Shown: positions 1 to 7,609, numbered from the stretch's first letter. The stretch: 15,608 bases of DNA from Sphingomonadaceae bacterium (GCA_947442095.1 CANEVG010000031.1:1-15608); one strand, 5' to 3'. The notes: generated by a model from the letters alone, not told the origin. Numbers and translations are program-made.

Positions 1-640
1 CGGTTTCGATATAATTTTCCCCGCCGCAGGCATGCGCGAGCTTCTTGCGCAGCTTGCAGATGAACACGTCGATGATCTTGAGTTCAGGCTCATCCATGCC
101 GCCATAGAGATGGTTGAGGAACATTTCCTTGGTCAGCGTTGTGCCCTTGCGCAGCGAAAGCAGCTCAAGCATCGCGTATTCCTTGCCCGTCAGGTGAACG
201 CGGGCGCTGTCGACCTCGACTGTCTTGGCATCGAGATTAACCGAAAGCTTGCCAGTGCGGATAACCGACTGCGAATGGCCCTTCGAACGGCGCACCACAG
301 CGTGGATACGGGCAATCAGCTCTTCGCGGTGGAACGGCTTGGTCACGTAGTCGTCGGCGCCGAAGCCGAAGCTGCGGACCTTGGAGTCCATCTCGGCAAT
401 GCCGGACAGGATCAGGACCGGGGTCTGGACCTTAGCGACGCGCAGCTTCTTGAGCACATCGTACCCGTGCATGTCGGGCAGGTTGAGGTCGAGCAGAATG
501 ATGTCGTAATCATAGAGCTTGCCGAGATCGAGGCCTTCTTCCCCGAGATCGGTTGAATAGACGTTAAAGCCTTCGGCGGTGAGCATCAGTTCAATCGCCT
601 TGGCCGTGGTCGGCTCGTCCTCGATCAGCAGTACGCGCAT
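1..640 (-). CDS. ctrA: Cell-cycle response regulator CtrA (C-terminus cut by window edge)
   Basis: Master cell-cycle and motility transcription factor of alphaproteobacteria: an OmpR-family regulator that binds TTAA-N7-TTAA sites when phosphorylated through the CckA-ChpT relay. The visible 213 codons show the receiver domain (acidic pocket E7-D8, phospho-acceptor D51 in LLDLNLPD, switch lysine in VTKPF) followed by the winged-helix DNA-binding domain, ending in the conserved stretch KIIDVFICKLRKKL near the edge. CtrA is usually about 230-240 residues, so roughly the last 20 are missing off the left side. The ATG at 638-640 is preceded by an AAGGGG ribosome site 8 bases upstream. It is transcribed leftward, away from the TPR gene. 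The upstream region holds two inverted TTAACC half-sites that could serve autoregulation. Identification is by recognised family sequence and is firm. Confidence 0.97.
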   Translation of the reverse strand, partial: MRVLLIEDEPTTAKAIELMLTAEGFNVYSTDLGEEGLDLGKLYDYDIILLDLNLPDMHGYDVLKKLRVAKVQTPVLILSGIAEMDSKVRSFGFGADDYVTKPFHREELIARIHAVVRRSKGHSQSVIRTGKLSVNLDAKTVEVDSARVHLTGKEYAMLELLSLRKGTTLTKEMFLNHLYGGMDEPELKIIDVFICKLRKKLAHACGGENYIET

Positions 641-950
641 TGATCAGCCCCTTGTTGCCATTCCCAGTGGCAGAAAACCCTGCATTCAGGGCCTTCGACG
701 CCATTAACCATATGACCAATGAACATGAAAGGTTAATTTCTCGTAAGCGGCGATAGGGGGCAGGCCCCTGTGACCAGACGCTGGCAACAGCCCTTCCGGA
801 TCTAAAAAATCCTTGTTTATCTACAACTTATAGCCTTACCGGATGTTTGGCAGATCGTTCGGCGCCAATGGAAGCAGCAAGGGTATTTTTTGCGTGGTGC
901 CGCGTTAATTGCGCCGTGCGCTGCATCCCGCGCCGGTTCAGGCATCTCTT
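641..950. other. Intergenic region between ctrA and the TPR gene
   Basis: This stretch of about 310 bases holds no convincing gene. Short frames crossing it run into the opposite strand of the TPR gene and have no family resemblance. Its right part is the 3' end of the leftward TPR gene, where I see no strong hairpin followed by a T tract. Its left part is the ctrA leader, with paired ATTAACC/GGTTAAT half-sites at 703-737 and an AT-rich patch at about 800-835, unlike the GC-rich surroundings, that could hold a leftward promoter. No tRNA or known small RNA was recognised. Confidence 0.6.
703..737 (-). promoter_or_regulatory. Paired inverted CtrA-type half-sites upstream of ctrA
   Basis: ATTAACC at 703-709 and GGTTAAT at 731-737 form a perfect 7-base inverted repeat separated by 21 bases, in the leader of ctrA about 60-100 bases before its start codon. 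Each arm contains the TTAA(C) half of the CtrA consensus, but neither has a second TTAA at the canonical 7-base spacing, so full-site binding is not supported. Autoregulation of ctrA through such boxes is known in Caulobacter; that it happens here is inference. Confidence 0.4.
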
Positions 951-1961
951 TCAGGTATTGGGCACCTTGATAGCGCTCGCCGCCTCGCGCAGCTTGCGTG
1001 CCGAGGCGGAATCATTGCGGAACGCAGCCAGACCTGCCTTGAGCGACTGCGCTGCCTTGCCCGGTTCGCCCAGTTGCATACGGCTGCGCAGCAGCATGAT
1101 CCAGCCATCGACATTGCCGGGATTCTTCGTGAGCTTGGCCTCCAGCCCATCAACCATGCCCCGGATCATCGCTTCCTGCTGGCCCTTGGGCAGTGCCGAT
1201 GCGGCTTTGATCTCTGCCGATGAAGGGCCAGGAATGCCGCCTACGGCCACCGCCGGGCCATTGGTCGCCGTGCCGCTCGAAGGCGGAGCAAACTGCGCAG
1301 CGGCCAAGCGTTCCTCGTAGGGGATCTTGTAGCGCGTCCCCACATTCTTGATCACCGCGCGGATATCCTCCGCGTAAGGCGCATCGGACGGAGTGTCCTT
1401 CAGCAGCGCGAACCACGCATCGATCGCCTTGCGGTGCTGCCCGGCGAGATCCAGCCCCACGGCGCGGAAATAGCGGGCGCGCGCATCTTTGGGATCAAGC
1501 TTGAGCGCCTTGTCGAACGCGGCCTTGGCGTCCCAGGGAATACGGCCCTCGGTCTTGCTGGCCAGCACCAGAGACTCGCCGAGGAACGAATAGGTCTCGG
1601 CATGATCCGGATCGAGCTTGACCGCCTCCTTGAGCGCAGTGGCCGCTTCGGCAAAACGCTCGGTCTGGAAATAGGACCAGCCCAGCATGCGCCACCCTTC
1701 CGCATCATCGGGCTTCTGCTTGAGCCGGGCCTCCAGCTTGGTGATGACATCATCGACCGAAGGGGCCTGGCTTTCGGTGGGCGCAGGCGGCAGGGCGGCC
1801 GGAGGGGCATCGCGCTGTCCGCCGCGATAGACCGCAACGCCGCCCGCCGCGAGCGCAAGCACCGCCGCAGCAATGAGCACGATTCGACCGCCGCGTCCCG
1901 ATCCGCCCGCAGCAGCAGCAGGGGCAGAGCCAGATTTCGACGTGCTGTCAGCCTCGTTCAT
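951..1961 (-). CDS. Membrane-anchored TPR protein, CcmI/CycH C-domain type
   Basis: Probable cytochrome c maturation factor of the CcmI/CycH TPR type, the part of the heme-lyase complex that in known systems holds apocytochrome c in the periplasm. The product has 336 residues: a polar, Ala/Gly-rich N-terminus, one membrane helix at about 27-45, a Pro/Ala linker, then TPR units at about 85-190 (for example GWSYFQTERFAEAATALKEA) and another near the C-terminus. Classical CcmI has two N-terminal helices, which are absent here, so this corresponds to the periplasmic CcmI C-domain. A GTG lies at 1964, but the ATG at 1961 has a GGGAG 6 bases upstream and is preferred. No ccmF, ccmG or ccmH flanks it in this window. 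It diverges from the multiheme operon at 2198, a suggestive pairing. A general TPR scaffold remains possible. Confidence 0.75.
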   Translation of the reverse strand: MNEADSTSKSGSAPAAAAGGSGRGGRIVLIAAAVLALAAGGVAVYRGGQRDAPPAALPPAPTESQAPSVDDVITKLEARLKQKPDDAEGWRMLGWSYFQTERFAEAATALKEAVKLDPDHAETYSFLGESLVLASKTEGRIPWDAKAAFDKALKLDPKDARARYFRAVGLDLAGQHRKAIDAWFALLKDTPSDAPYAEDIRAVIKNVGTRYKIPYEERLAAAQFAPPSSGTATNGPAVAVGGIPGPSSAEIKAASALPKGQQEAMIRGMVDGLEAKLTKNPGNVDGWIMLLRSRMQLGEPGKAAQSLKAGLAAFRNDSASARKLREAASAIKVPNT

Positions 1962-2029
1962 CACATGCTCCCGGGCGCGCGCGATCGTGGCGCTGCCTCA
2001 GGAAGGGGCATATCCCTTGCGCGTAGCAC

Positions 2030-2058
2030 CATGCAAGCATGCGGTTGGCGTACCGCCA
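2030..2058. promoter_or_regulatory. Two small palindromes in the divergent promoter region
   Basis: The 236 bases between the TPR gene and the redox operon contain CATGC-AA-GCATG (2030-2041) and, just after it, TGGCG-TAC-CGCCA (2046-2058). Both are perfect 5-base inverted repeats, placed where an operator controlling one or both divergent units would sit. They do not match the CRP/FNR consensus and I cannot name a regulator. Short palindromes occur by chance in GC-rich DNA, so this is a candidate only. Confidence 0.25.
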
Positions 2059-2197
2059 GTTAACCCGGCGCCAAAATGCGTGTGGCAATGCGTGAGGCTT
2101 AGGCTATTGATTGGGGAAACAGGGATCGCAAGTCGGGACAAGCAGCGCAGGGCCAGTTCAAAAAGGCCCGCGCTCGTTATGCGGGGGGCGCGCACCG

Positions 2198-4774
2198 GTG
2201 AGCGAAGTCTATAAGGTTGCGATTATTGGATCGGGGCCCGCCGGCATGAGCGCGGCGAGCCATGCGGCGCAGTTGCAGTTGAACCACGTCCTGCTCGAAA
2301 AGACGGACCACCTCTCCGATACCATCTACAAATACCAGAAGGGCAAGCATGTGATGGCGACGCCGTCACAACTCGTGCTGCGCTCCGACCAGGAATTCGA
2401 TGCGGGCAAGCGCGAGGATATCCTCGGCCGTTGGAACCGGCGCACCGAGGAACTGGGCGTCAACGTAAAGTACAACGCCGAGGTCAAATCGATCCGCGGC
2501 ACGGGCCCGGCCATCGAAGGCTCGGTCCAGAAAATCGTGACCCGTGCGCGCGACGGCACCAGCACCACCACCGAAGTGCAGCGCCACGCCCCGCCTTATG
2601 CGATCACGCTGACCAGCGGCGAAGTCGTGATAGCCGAGACCGTGGTGCTGGCCATCGGCACGCAGGGGAACCCCAACCTGATGCGCTGCCCCGGCGGCGA
2701 TCTGCCGCATGTCACCTACCAGCTTGATGATCCCTATGCCGTGCTCGATGAACACATCGTGGTGGTGGGCACCGGGGACGCCGGGATCGAGAACGCGCGC
2801 GGCCTCGCCGAGGATTCGGCGCAGGGCAATGTTGTCACTGTGCTCAACCGTTCGTCCAAATCGGCCAACGTGCGCGAAAGCTTCGCCACCGCGAAGGAAC
2901 CCAACGCCAAGGCGCTGGTTGAGGACGATGCGTCGGGCAAGCTGACAATACGCTACGAGACCGAGACCAAGGCGGTCGAGCCCGGCTGGATCACGCTTTC
3001 CACCCGCGACGGCGAGGAGCGCATTCGCTGCGACCGGATCATCGCGCGCATCGGCTCGGCCCCACCGCGCGGCTTCGTCGAAGGCTGCGGCATCGAATTC
3101 GCCAGCAATGACCGCCTCGCCTTCCCGACGCTTTCGCCGCAGTTCGAATCGACCGCGCCAGGCATTTTCGTTATCGGCGCGCTCGCAGGCTATCCGCTGA
3201 TCAAGCACTGCATGAACCAGGGCTACGACGTCATAGAGTTCATCAGCGGCAACACCGATCTGAAGCCGGCGGACGAACCGCTGCTCGAAGCCAAGTTCGC
3301 CAGCCTGCCGGGCAGGCGCCGCGTGAACGACTGGCTCGAACTGCTGCGTACCAACATCGCCATCCTGAGCGGCATGACCACGTTGCAGCTGCGCGAATTC
3401 ATGCTCGATTCGGATGCGCGCTTTTACCAGGCGGGCGCGACTATCTTCGAGAAGAACGATCCCGGCTCCTCGCTTTTTGCCATCGCCGAAGGCGCAGTCC
3501 ATGTGCGGATCGATCCGCGTGACCCCAGCAAGGTCGTACCCATCCAGCAAGGCTCGATCTTCGGCGAGGTTGGCCTGATTTCCGGGCGGCGGCGCGGCGC
3601 GACCGTGGTGGCGGCGCAGGATTGCATTTGCGTGGAGATCAGCCGCAACGCCGCGCTCAAGCTGCAGAGCCAGGTGCCTAGCGCCCGCCGCGCAATCGAA
3701 CGCATCTCAACCGAGCGGCAATTGCTACAGATGTTCGGTTCGGGCCTGACGCCAGACGACGTGCGCGAAGTGGTCGATACCGCGAAGATCATGCCCGTTC
3801 GCGCGGGAGATTCGATCATCACCGAAGGCGCAGACGACAAGGACATCTTCGTCATCCGCGTCGGCTCGATGATCGTCGAGAAGGTCGTCGGCGGCAAGCC
3901 GGTGTTCCTCTCCTATCTCCCGGCCGGATCTTACGTCGGCGAAATGGCGCTGATCGATGGCGGGCAGCGCACGGCCACGGTGCGCGCGGCGATCAAGAGC
4001 GAAGTCATCAGGATCGACGGCGAGGCGTTTGGCCGGGTGCTTGCCGCCAAGCCTGCGCTGCTCGCCCGCGCGCGCGCCGACATGGAAACGCGCCGCGCCA
4101 CCAACGCCTTTGTCGAATCGAAGAAGGACGGCTTCTCCGGCGTGGTCGATCTCTATTCAGAGCAGGCTAAGTTCCTCGTGTCACAGGGGCTGGGCGAGGC
4201 GACCGACGTGCTGCTGATCGACGAACGTCTCTGCGTGGGCTGCGACAACTGCGAGAAGGCCTGCGCCGACAGCCACGACGGGCTTTCAAGGCTCGACCGC
4301 GAAGCGGGCAAGAGCTTCGCCCACCTCCACGTGCCGACGTCCTGCCGCCACTGCGAGCACCCGCATTGCATGGCCGATTGCCCGCCCAATGCGATCCACC
4401 GCGGGCCGGACGGCGAAGTGTTCATCGACGACACCTGCATCGGCTGCGGCAATTGCCAGCGCAACTGCCCCTATGGCGTCATCCGGATGGACAAAGTGCC
4501 GCCCAAGAAGCCGTCGCTGCTTTCGTGGTTGCTGTTCGGCAGCGGCCCCGGGCCAGGCGAACCGCCTTACAAATGGTCGAAGAAGAACACCAAATACACT
4601 GGCGATCCGGTGCAGGATGACAAGCTGGACCGCAAGAAGGCGATCAAGTGCGACATGTGCGCCGGGATCGAAGGCGGCCCCAGCTGCGTGCGTGCCTGCC
4701 CGACGGGCGCAGCCATCCGCGTCTCGCCGGACGAGTTCCTGACCGTCGCGCGCCTCGAAAACGAAGGGGCCTGA
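2198..4774 (+). CDS. Fusion: NAD(P)/FAD oxidoreductase - two cNMP-binding domains - four-cluster 4Fe-4S ferredoxin
   Basis: Large cytoplasmic electron-transfer protein of 858 residues, probably the NAD(P)H-handling subunit of a membrane redox complex. Residues 1-360 resemble thioredoxin reductase/YpdA-type flavoproteins: FAD motif GSGPAG (11-16), NAD(P) motif GTGDAG (191-196) and late FAD motif GIFVIGALAG (322-331). The redox CxxC of true thioredoxin reductases is absent. Two cyclic-nucleotide-binding domains follow (about 387-500 and 515-640), each keeping the phosphate-cassette Glu and Arg (GE 456-457 with R466-GAT; GE 581-582 with R591-TAT); there is no helix-turn-helix. Residues 679-835 carry sixteen cysteines in four 4Fe-4S motifs starting at C679, C716, C747 and C818, in DmsB/HybA style, with a long insert between the third and fourth. 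A GTG start at 2198 is chosen because homology begins directly after it and a G-rich ribosome site precedes it; an upstream in-frame TTG (2111) adds 29 unlikely residues. The stop lies 3 bases before the next gene. Physiological substrate unknown. Confidence 0.9.
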   Translation: MSEVYKVAIIGSGPAGMSAASHAAQLQLNHVLLEKTDHLSDTIYKYQKGKHVMATPSQLVLRSDQEFDAGKREDILGRWNRRTEELGVNVKYNAEVKSIRGTGPAIEGSVQKIVTRARDGTSTTTEVQRHAPPYAITLTSGEVVIAETVVLAIGTQGNPNLMRCPGGDLPHVTYQLDDPYAVLDEHIVVVGTGDAGIENARGLAEDSAQGNVVTVLNRSSKSANVRESFATAKEPNAKALVEDDASGKLTIRYETETKAVEPGWITLSTRDGEERIRCDRIIARIGSAPPRGFVEGCGIEFASNDRLAFPTLSPQFESTAPGIFVIGALAGYPLIKHCMNQGYDVIEFISGNTDLKPADEPLLEAKFASLPGRRRVNDWLELLRTNIAILSGMTTLQLREFMLDSDARFYQAGATIFEKNDPGSSLFAIAEGAVHVRIDPRDPSKVVPIQQGSIFGEVGLISGRRRGATVVAAQDCICVEISRNAALKLQSQVPSARRAIERISTERQLLQMFGSGLTPDDVREVVDTAKIMPVRAGDSIITEGADDKDIFVIRVGSMIVEKVVGGKPVFLSYLPAGSYVGEMALIDGGQRTATVRAAIKSEVIRIDGEAFGRVLAAKPALLARARADMETRRATNAFVESKKDGFSGVVDLYSEQAKFLVSQGLGEATDVLLIDERLCVGCDNCEKACADSHDGLSRLDREAGKSFAHLHVPTSCRHCEHPHCMADCPPNAIHRGPDGEVFIDDTCIGCGNCQRNCPYGVIRMDKVPPKKPSLLSWLLFGSGPGPGEPPYKWSKKNTKYTGDPVQDDKLDRKKAIKCDMCAGIEGGPSCVRACPTGAAIRVSPDEFLTVARLENEGA

Positions 4775-4777
4775 GCC

Positions 4778-5689
4778 ATGGCAACGACACCTGCTCCGGC
4801 ACCGGCCACCCGTCGCCGCACCGGCGGCACGCGCGAACGGCAAAGCACGCACGAGGGGTTCCTCGTTCATCGCAGCGGGCGCTGGATCAAGATTTCGGCA
4901 ACGCTCGCCGCCGCGCTGATCCTACTCTACATTTTCGTACCGCTGCCGCCGCAGCACTTTGGCTCGAGCTGGCTGGGCTATACGCTGGGCACCGTGGGTG
5001 CGCTGCTGATCCTGTGGCTGACGATGCTGGGCATGCGCAAGCGCGCGATCACGCCGGGGGGCTGGTCGCTCAAGGCCTGGACCTCGGCGCATGTCTGGCT
5101 GGGCGTGCTGCTGATCGTGGTGGGTACGCTTCATTCCGGCTTTGCCTTCGGCTGGAACGTTCACACTTTGGCCTGGGCCTTGATGATGATCGTGATCGTC
5201 TCGGGCATTTTCGGCGTCACCGCCTACGCCACGTTGCCGCGCGCGCTTTCCGCCAACCGGTATGACGCGGAAGGCGCGATCACCGAGAAGCAGATGATCG
5301 AGGCGCTGCGCTCACTCGACCGGCAACTGCACGACGCCGCGCAGCCGCTCGATCCCGAATGCGCCCATCTGGTCGGCCGCAGTCTGGAACAGGACCCGTT
5401 CACTGGCTCGATCGTCAACCGCCTGACCGGTCGTTACCCGCAGGACGAGACGCGCAAGGCCGCAGCCGAATTGCGCCGCCTGCGCGCGCACCGGCCGCGC
5501 CTTGCCGATGATCCGCTCGACAAGGTTGATGCGCTGCTCACGCGCAAGGAGGCGATGCTGGCGCGGATGCGGCGGCACCTCAGGCTCAAGGGCTGGCTGC
5601 AAGCCTGGCTCTATGTCCATGTCCCCATGACCTTCGCGCTGATCGCTGCGCTTTCCGCGCACATCGTCAGCGTGTTCTTCTACTGGTGA
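4778..5689 (+). CDS. Five-helix membrane protein, probable di-heme cytochrome b subunit
   Basis: Probable transmembrane heme b subunit linking the cytoplasmic flavo-iron-sulfur protein to the periplasmic cytochrome c. The 303-residue product has predicted helices at about 39-58, 66-86, 103-123, 128-150 and 275-302, and a long charged loop (about 151-272). Arg/Lys-rich N-terminal and 87-99 segments place the N-terminus and that loop in the cytoplasm. Histidines H105 and H119 on helix 3 and H281 and H295 on helix 5 are each 14 residues apart, the spacing seen in ferric-reductase/cytochrome b heme pairs. This would allow one heme near each membrane face. Start ATG with a GAAGGGG ribosome site; it sits 3 bases after the upstream stop and its TGA overlaps the region where the next gene begins, so translation is probably coupled. 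Heme binding is inferred from residue placement; I do not recognise a named family. Confidence 0.8.
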   Translation: MATTPAPAPATRRRTGGTRERQSTHEGFLVHRSGRWIKISATLAAALILLYIFVPLPPQHFGSSWLGYTLGTVGALLILWLTMLGMRKRAITPGGWSLKAWTSAHVWLGVLLIVVGTLHSGFAFGWNVHTLAWALMMIVIVSGIFGVTAYATLPRALSANRYDAEGAITEKQMIEALRSLDRQLHDAAQPLDPECAHLVGRSLEQDPFTGSIVNRLTGRYPQDETRKAAAELRRLRAHRPRLADDPLDKVDALLTRKEAMLARMRRHLRLKGWLQAWLYVHVPMTFALIAALSAHIVSVFFYW

Positions 5690-5697
5690 GCGCACCG

Positions 5698-7590
5698 ATG
5701 AGCTTTGTTGTCCGCCAGATCGCGCTCAAGTCCAGCGGGGAGGAGATCGTCCGCCGCTCGGTTGTGGAAGCAGCCGAACTCGTCATCGGCCGCGATGCGT
5801 CCTCAGGCATTCACTTGCCCGACCTTGCCGTCGATCCGCGCCATGCCCGCATCCGCGCCATTGATGCCGACACCTTGCTGATCGAATCGATCGGTGATCA
5901 GCCGTTCACGGTCAACGGCCGCAGCACCAGCCAGACCGAGCTGGAGATCGACATCGGCGCGGAACTCGCGTTCGGGGGGCACCGCATCACTTTGGCGCGC
6001 GAGGCCGAAAGCGGCCTGCCCGCCTTCACCGTGCGCCGCGTCGAAGCCGTTTCCGAAAGCGCCGAGGCGATCGATCTCGGCAGCGCCTACACGCTGCAGA
6101 AGCTGCTGCCGGGCAAGCGCCTTTCGGCCTGGGGCTTTGCCGCGTTGATGCTGATCGCCTTTCTCGCCGTGCCGATCTGGTCGTGGGCGACATACCAGCC
6201 GCTAGCGCTGCACAAGGATGCACGGCGGCCTGCGGGCCTTCATGGTGATACTGCATGGTCATCGGGCACCCTCAGCACCGCGCACAAGAACCTTGGGGGC
6301 GATTGCCAAGCCTGCCACGTACAGGCCTTCGTGGCAGTGCGCGACAATGCCTGCATGACTTGCCACAAGACTGACGCCCACCAGCACATCGCCGATGGTG
6401 GACGCTTGCTGAAAGCGCGCGGGGAGCCGACCGGTTTTGCCGGGTTCCAGCGCGCGGTCGCGAGCGCTTTCAACAAGCCGGCCGGCAGGTGTGTCGATTG
6501 TCACACCGAGCACGAGGGTGCGGGTGCTATGCCCGCCACGCGGCAGCAATTCTGCACCGATTGCCACGACGGGATGAAATCGCGCTTGTCCGACACGAAG
6601 ATCGCCGATGCCGCCGATTTCGGGACGGCTCACCCCCAGTTCCGGCCCATGCTGGTGACCGGAATGCAGGGCGATAAGCCGCTGCTCCAGCGCGCCGTAT
6701 GGTCGGGCAACTTGCGCGAGAACACGGGCCTCAAGTTTACCCACGGCCAGCACTTGTCCAAGACGAACGGCGTCGCCCAGATGGTGCGGCGGCGCGCTGG
6801 CGAGTTCGCGGCGGGCGATGCGCTCGGTTGCAAGGATTGCCACCAGACCGACAGCGGCGGCGCGCGTTACAAGCCGGTAGAGATGGAGAAGGCCTGCCAG
6901 AGCTGCCATGCGCTGACCTTCGATGAGATCGGCGGCACGTTCCGCACGCTGCGCCATGGTGAGCCCGAACAGGTCGTGGCCGACCTGCGCGCGGCGTTCC
7001 GTGGCGGGACGCCGCCGCGCCCGGCCAGCCTGTCTGGCATGGCACGGCGCATTCCAGGCAACGCTGCGATGCAAGCCACCGCCACAGACTACGCCCGCGC
7101 GGTGCATTTCTATCCGATGCAGGCCGATCAGGCCGTAGCCCAGGTCTTCAGCAAAGGCGGCATGTGCTATGACTGCCACAATGTTGGCCGGAACGGCGGA
7201 GCGGGAACCGCAGGCTTCACCGTGCAGAAGGTCGCGCAGAACGGGCGCTACTACAACAAGGGCTGGTTCGATCACAAAGACCACCGCAAATCCGATTGCG
7301 CAACCTGCCACGTGAAGGCCGCCACTTCGAACGATGCCGATGCCGTGCTCATCCCCGGTCTTGAAGGCCCCGGCGGCTGCCGCTCCTGCCATGTGGGCGA
7401 AGGCGGGGCAAAACTTGCCTCCGCAACGGTTAAGGAACCAGTCGCATCGGGCTGCGCGATGTGCCACGAATATCACATGGATAGCGGCGAGCCTTGGAAA
7501 CCGGCAGACAAGCGCAAGAAGCCTGCACTGCTGACGGCTACATGGGGCGCGGGTCTGCACAAGCCGCGCCATCCGGCGACGCAGCGCTAG
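5698..7590 (+). CDS. FHA domain - membrane anchor - decaheme cytochrome c
   Basis: Membrane-anchored multiheme cytochrome with a cytoplasmic signalling domain, 630 residues. Residues 1-110 form an FHA (phosphothreonine-binding) domain with VIGRD, DPRHARI and FTVNGR; the usual Ser of the SxxH loop appears as Pro. One membrane helix lies at about 144-165. The periplasmic part has ten CxxCH heme sites with first cysteines at 203, 219, 265, 286, 378, 400, 490, 534, 561 and 586, plus FxHxxH motifs (347-352, 524-529) typical of cytochrome c3/c7 proteins that supply distal ligands. A heme-free stretch of about 85 residues separates hemes six and seven. The ATG at 5698 is preferred because GGTGAG lies 7 bases upstream; a GTG at 5686, overlapping the previous stop as GTGA, would add four residues. 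Likely role: periplasmic end of the electron route set up by the two preceding genes. No outer-membrane porin partner is present. Confidence 0.9.
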   Translation: MSFVVRQIALKSSGEEIVRRSVVEAAELVIGRDASSGIHLPDLAVDPRHARIRAIDADTLLIESIGDQPFTVNGRSTSQTELEIDIGAELAFGGHRITLAREAESGLPAFTVRRVEAVSESAEAIDLGSAYTLQKLLPGKRLSAWGFAALMLIAFLAVPIWSWATYQPLALHKDARRPAGLHGDTAWSSGTLSTAHKNLGGDCQACHVQAFVAVRDNACMTCHKTDAHQHIADGGRLLKARGEPTGFAGFQRAVASAFNKPAGRCVDCHTEHEGAGAMPATRQQFCTDCHDGMKSRLSDTKIADAADFGTAHPQFRPMLVTGMQGDKPLLQRAVWSGNLRENTGLKFTHGQHLSKTNGVAQMVRRRAGEFAAGDALGCKDCHQTDSGGARYKPVEMEKACQSCHALTFDEIGGTFRTLRHGEPEQVVADLRAAFRGGTPPRPASLSGMARRIPGNAAMQATATDYARAVHFYPMQADQAVAQVFSKGGMCYDCHNVGRNGGAGTAGFTVQKVAQNGRYYNKGWFDHKDHRKSDCATCHVKAATSNDADAVLIPGLEGPGGCRSCHVGEGGAKLASATVKEPVASGCAMCHEYHMDSGEPWKPADKRKKPALLTATWGAGLHKPRHPATQR

Positions 7591-7609
7591 GGCCGGATTG
7601 GAGCGCCGC

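Noticed and set aside
2040..2125. Sigma-54 promoter before the redox operon (TGGCAATGCGTGAGGC region)
   Set aside because: The GC of the -12 element is absent at the required spacing; only the -24 half resembles the consensus.
2366..3550. Long open frame on the minus strand (394 codons) opposite the fusion oxidoreductase
   Set aside because: It is the antisense of a strongly supported gene, its product has no recognisable motif, and long antisense frames are expected in GC-rich coding DNA.
2198..4774. Annotation of the first operon gene as a CRP-family transcription factor or as thioredoxin reductase
   Set aside because: There is no helix-turn-helix after either cNMP domain and no CxxC redox centre in the flavoprotein part.
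5698..7590. Extracellular electron-transfer conduit of the MtrCAB type
   Set aside because: The cytochrome is decaheme, but there is no MtrB-like outer-membrane barrel or outer-membrane lipoprotein cytochrome nearby, and the protein is anchored in the inner membrane by a single helix.
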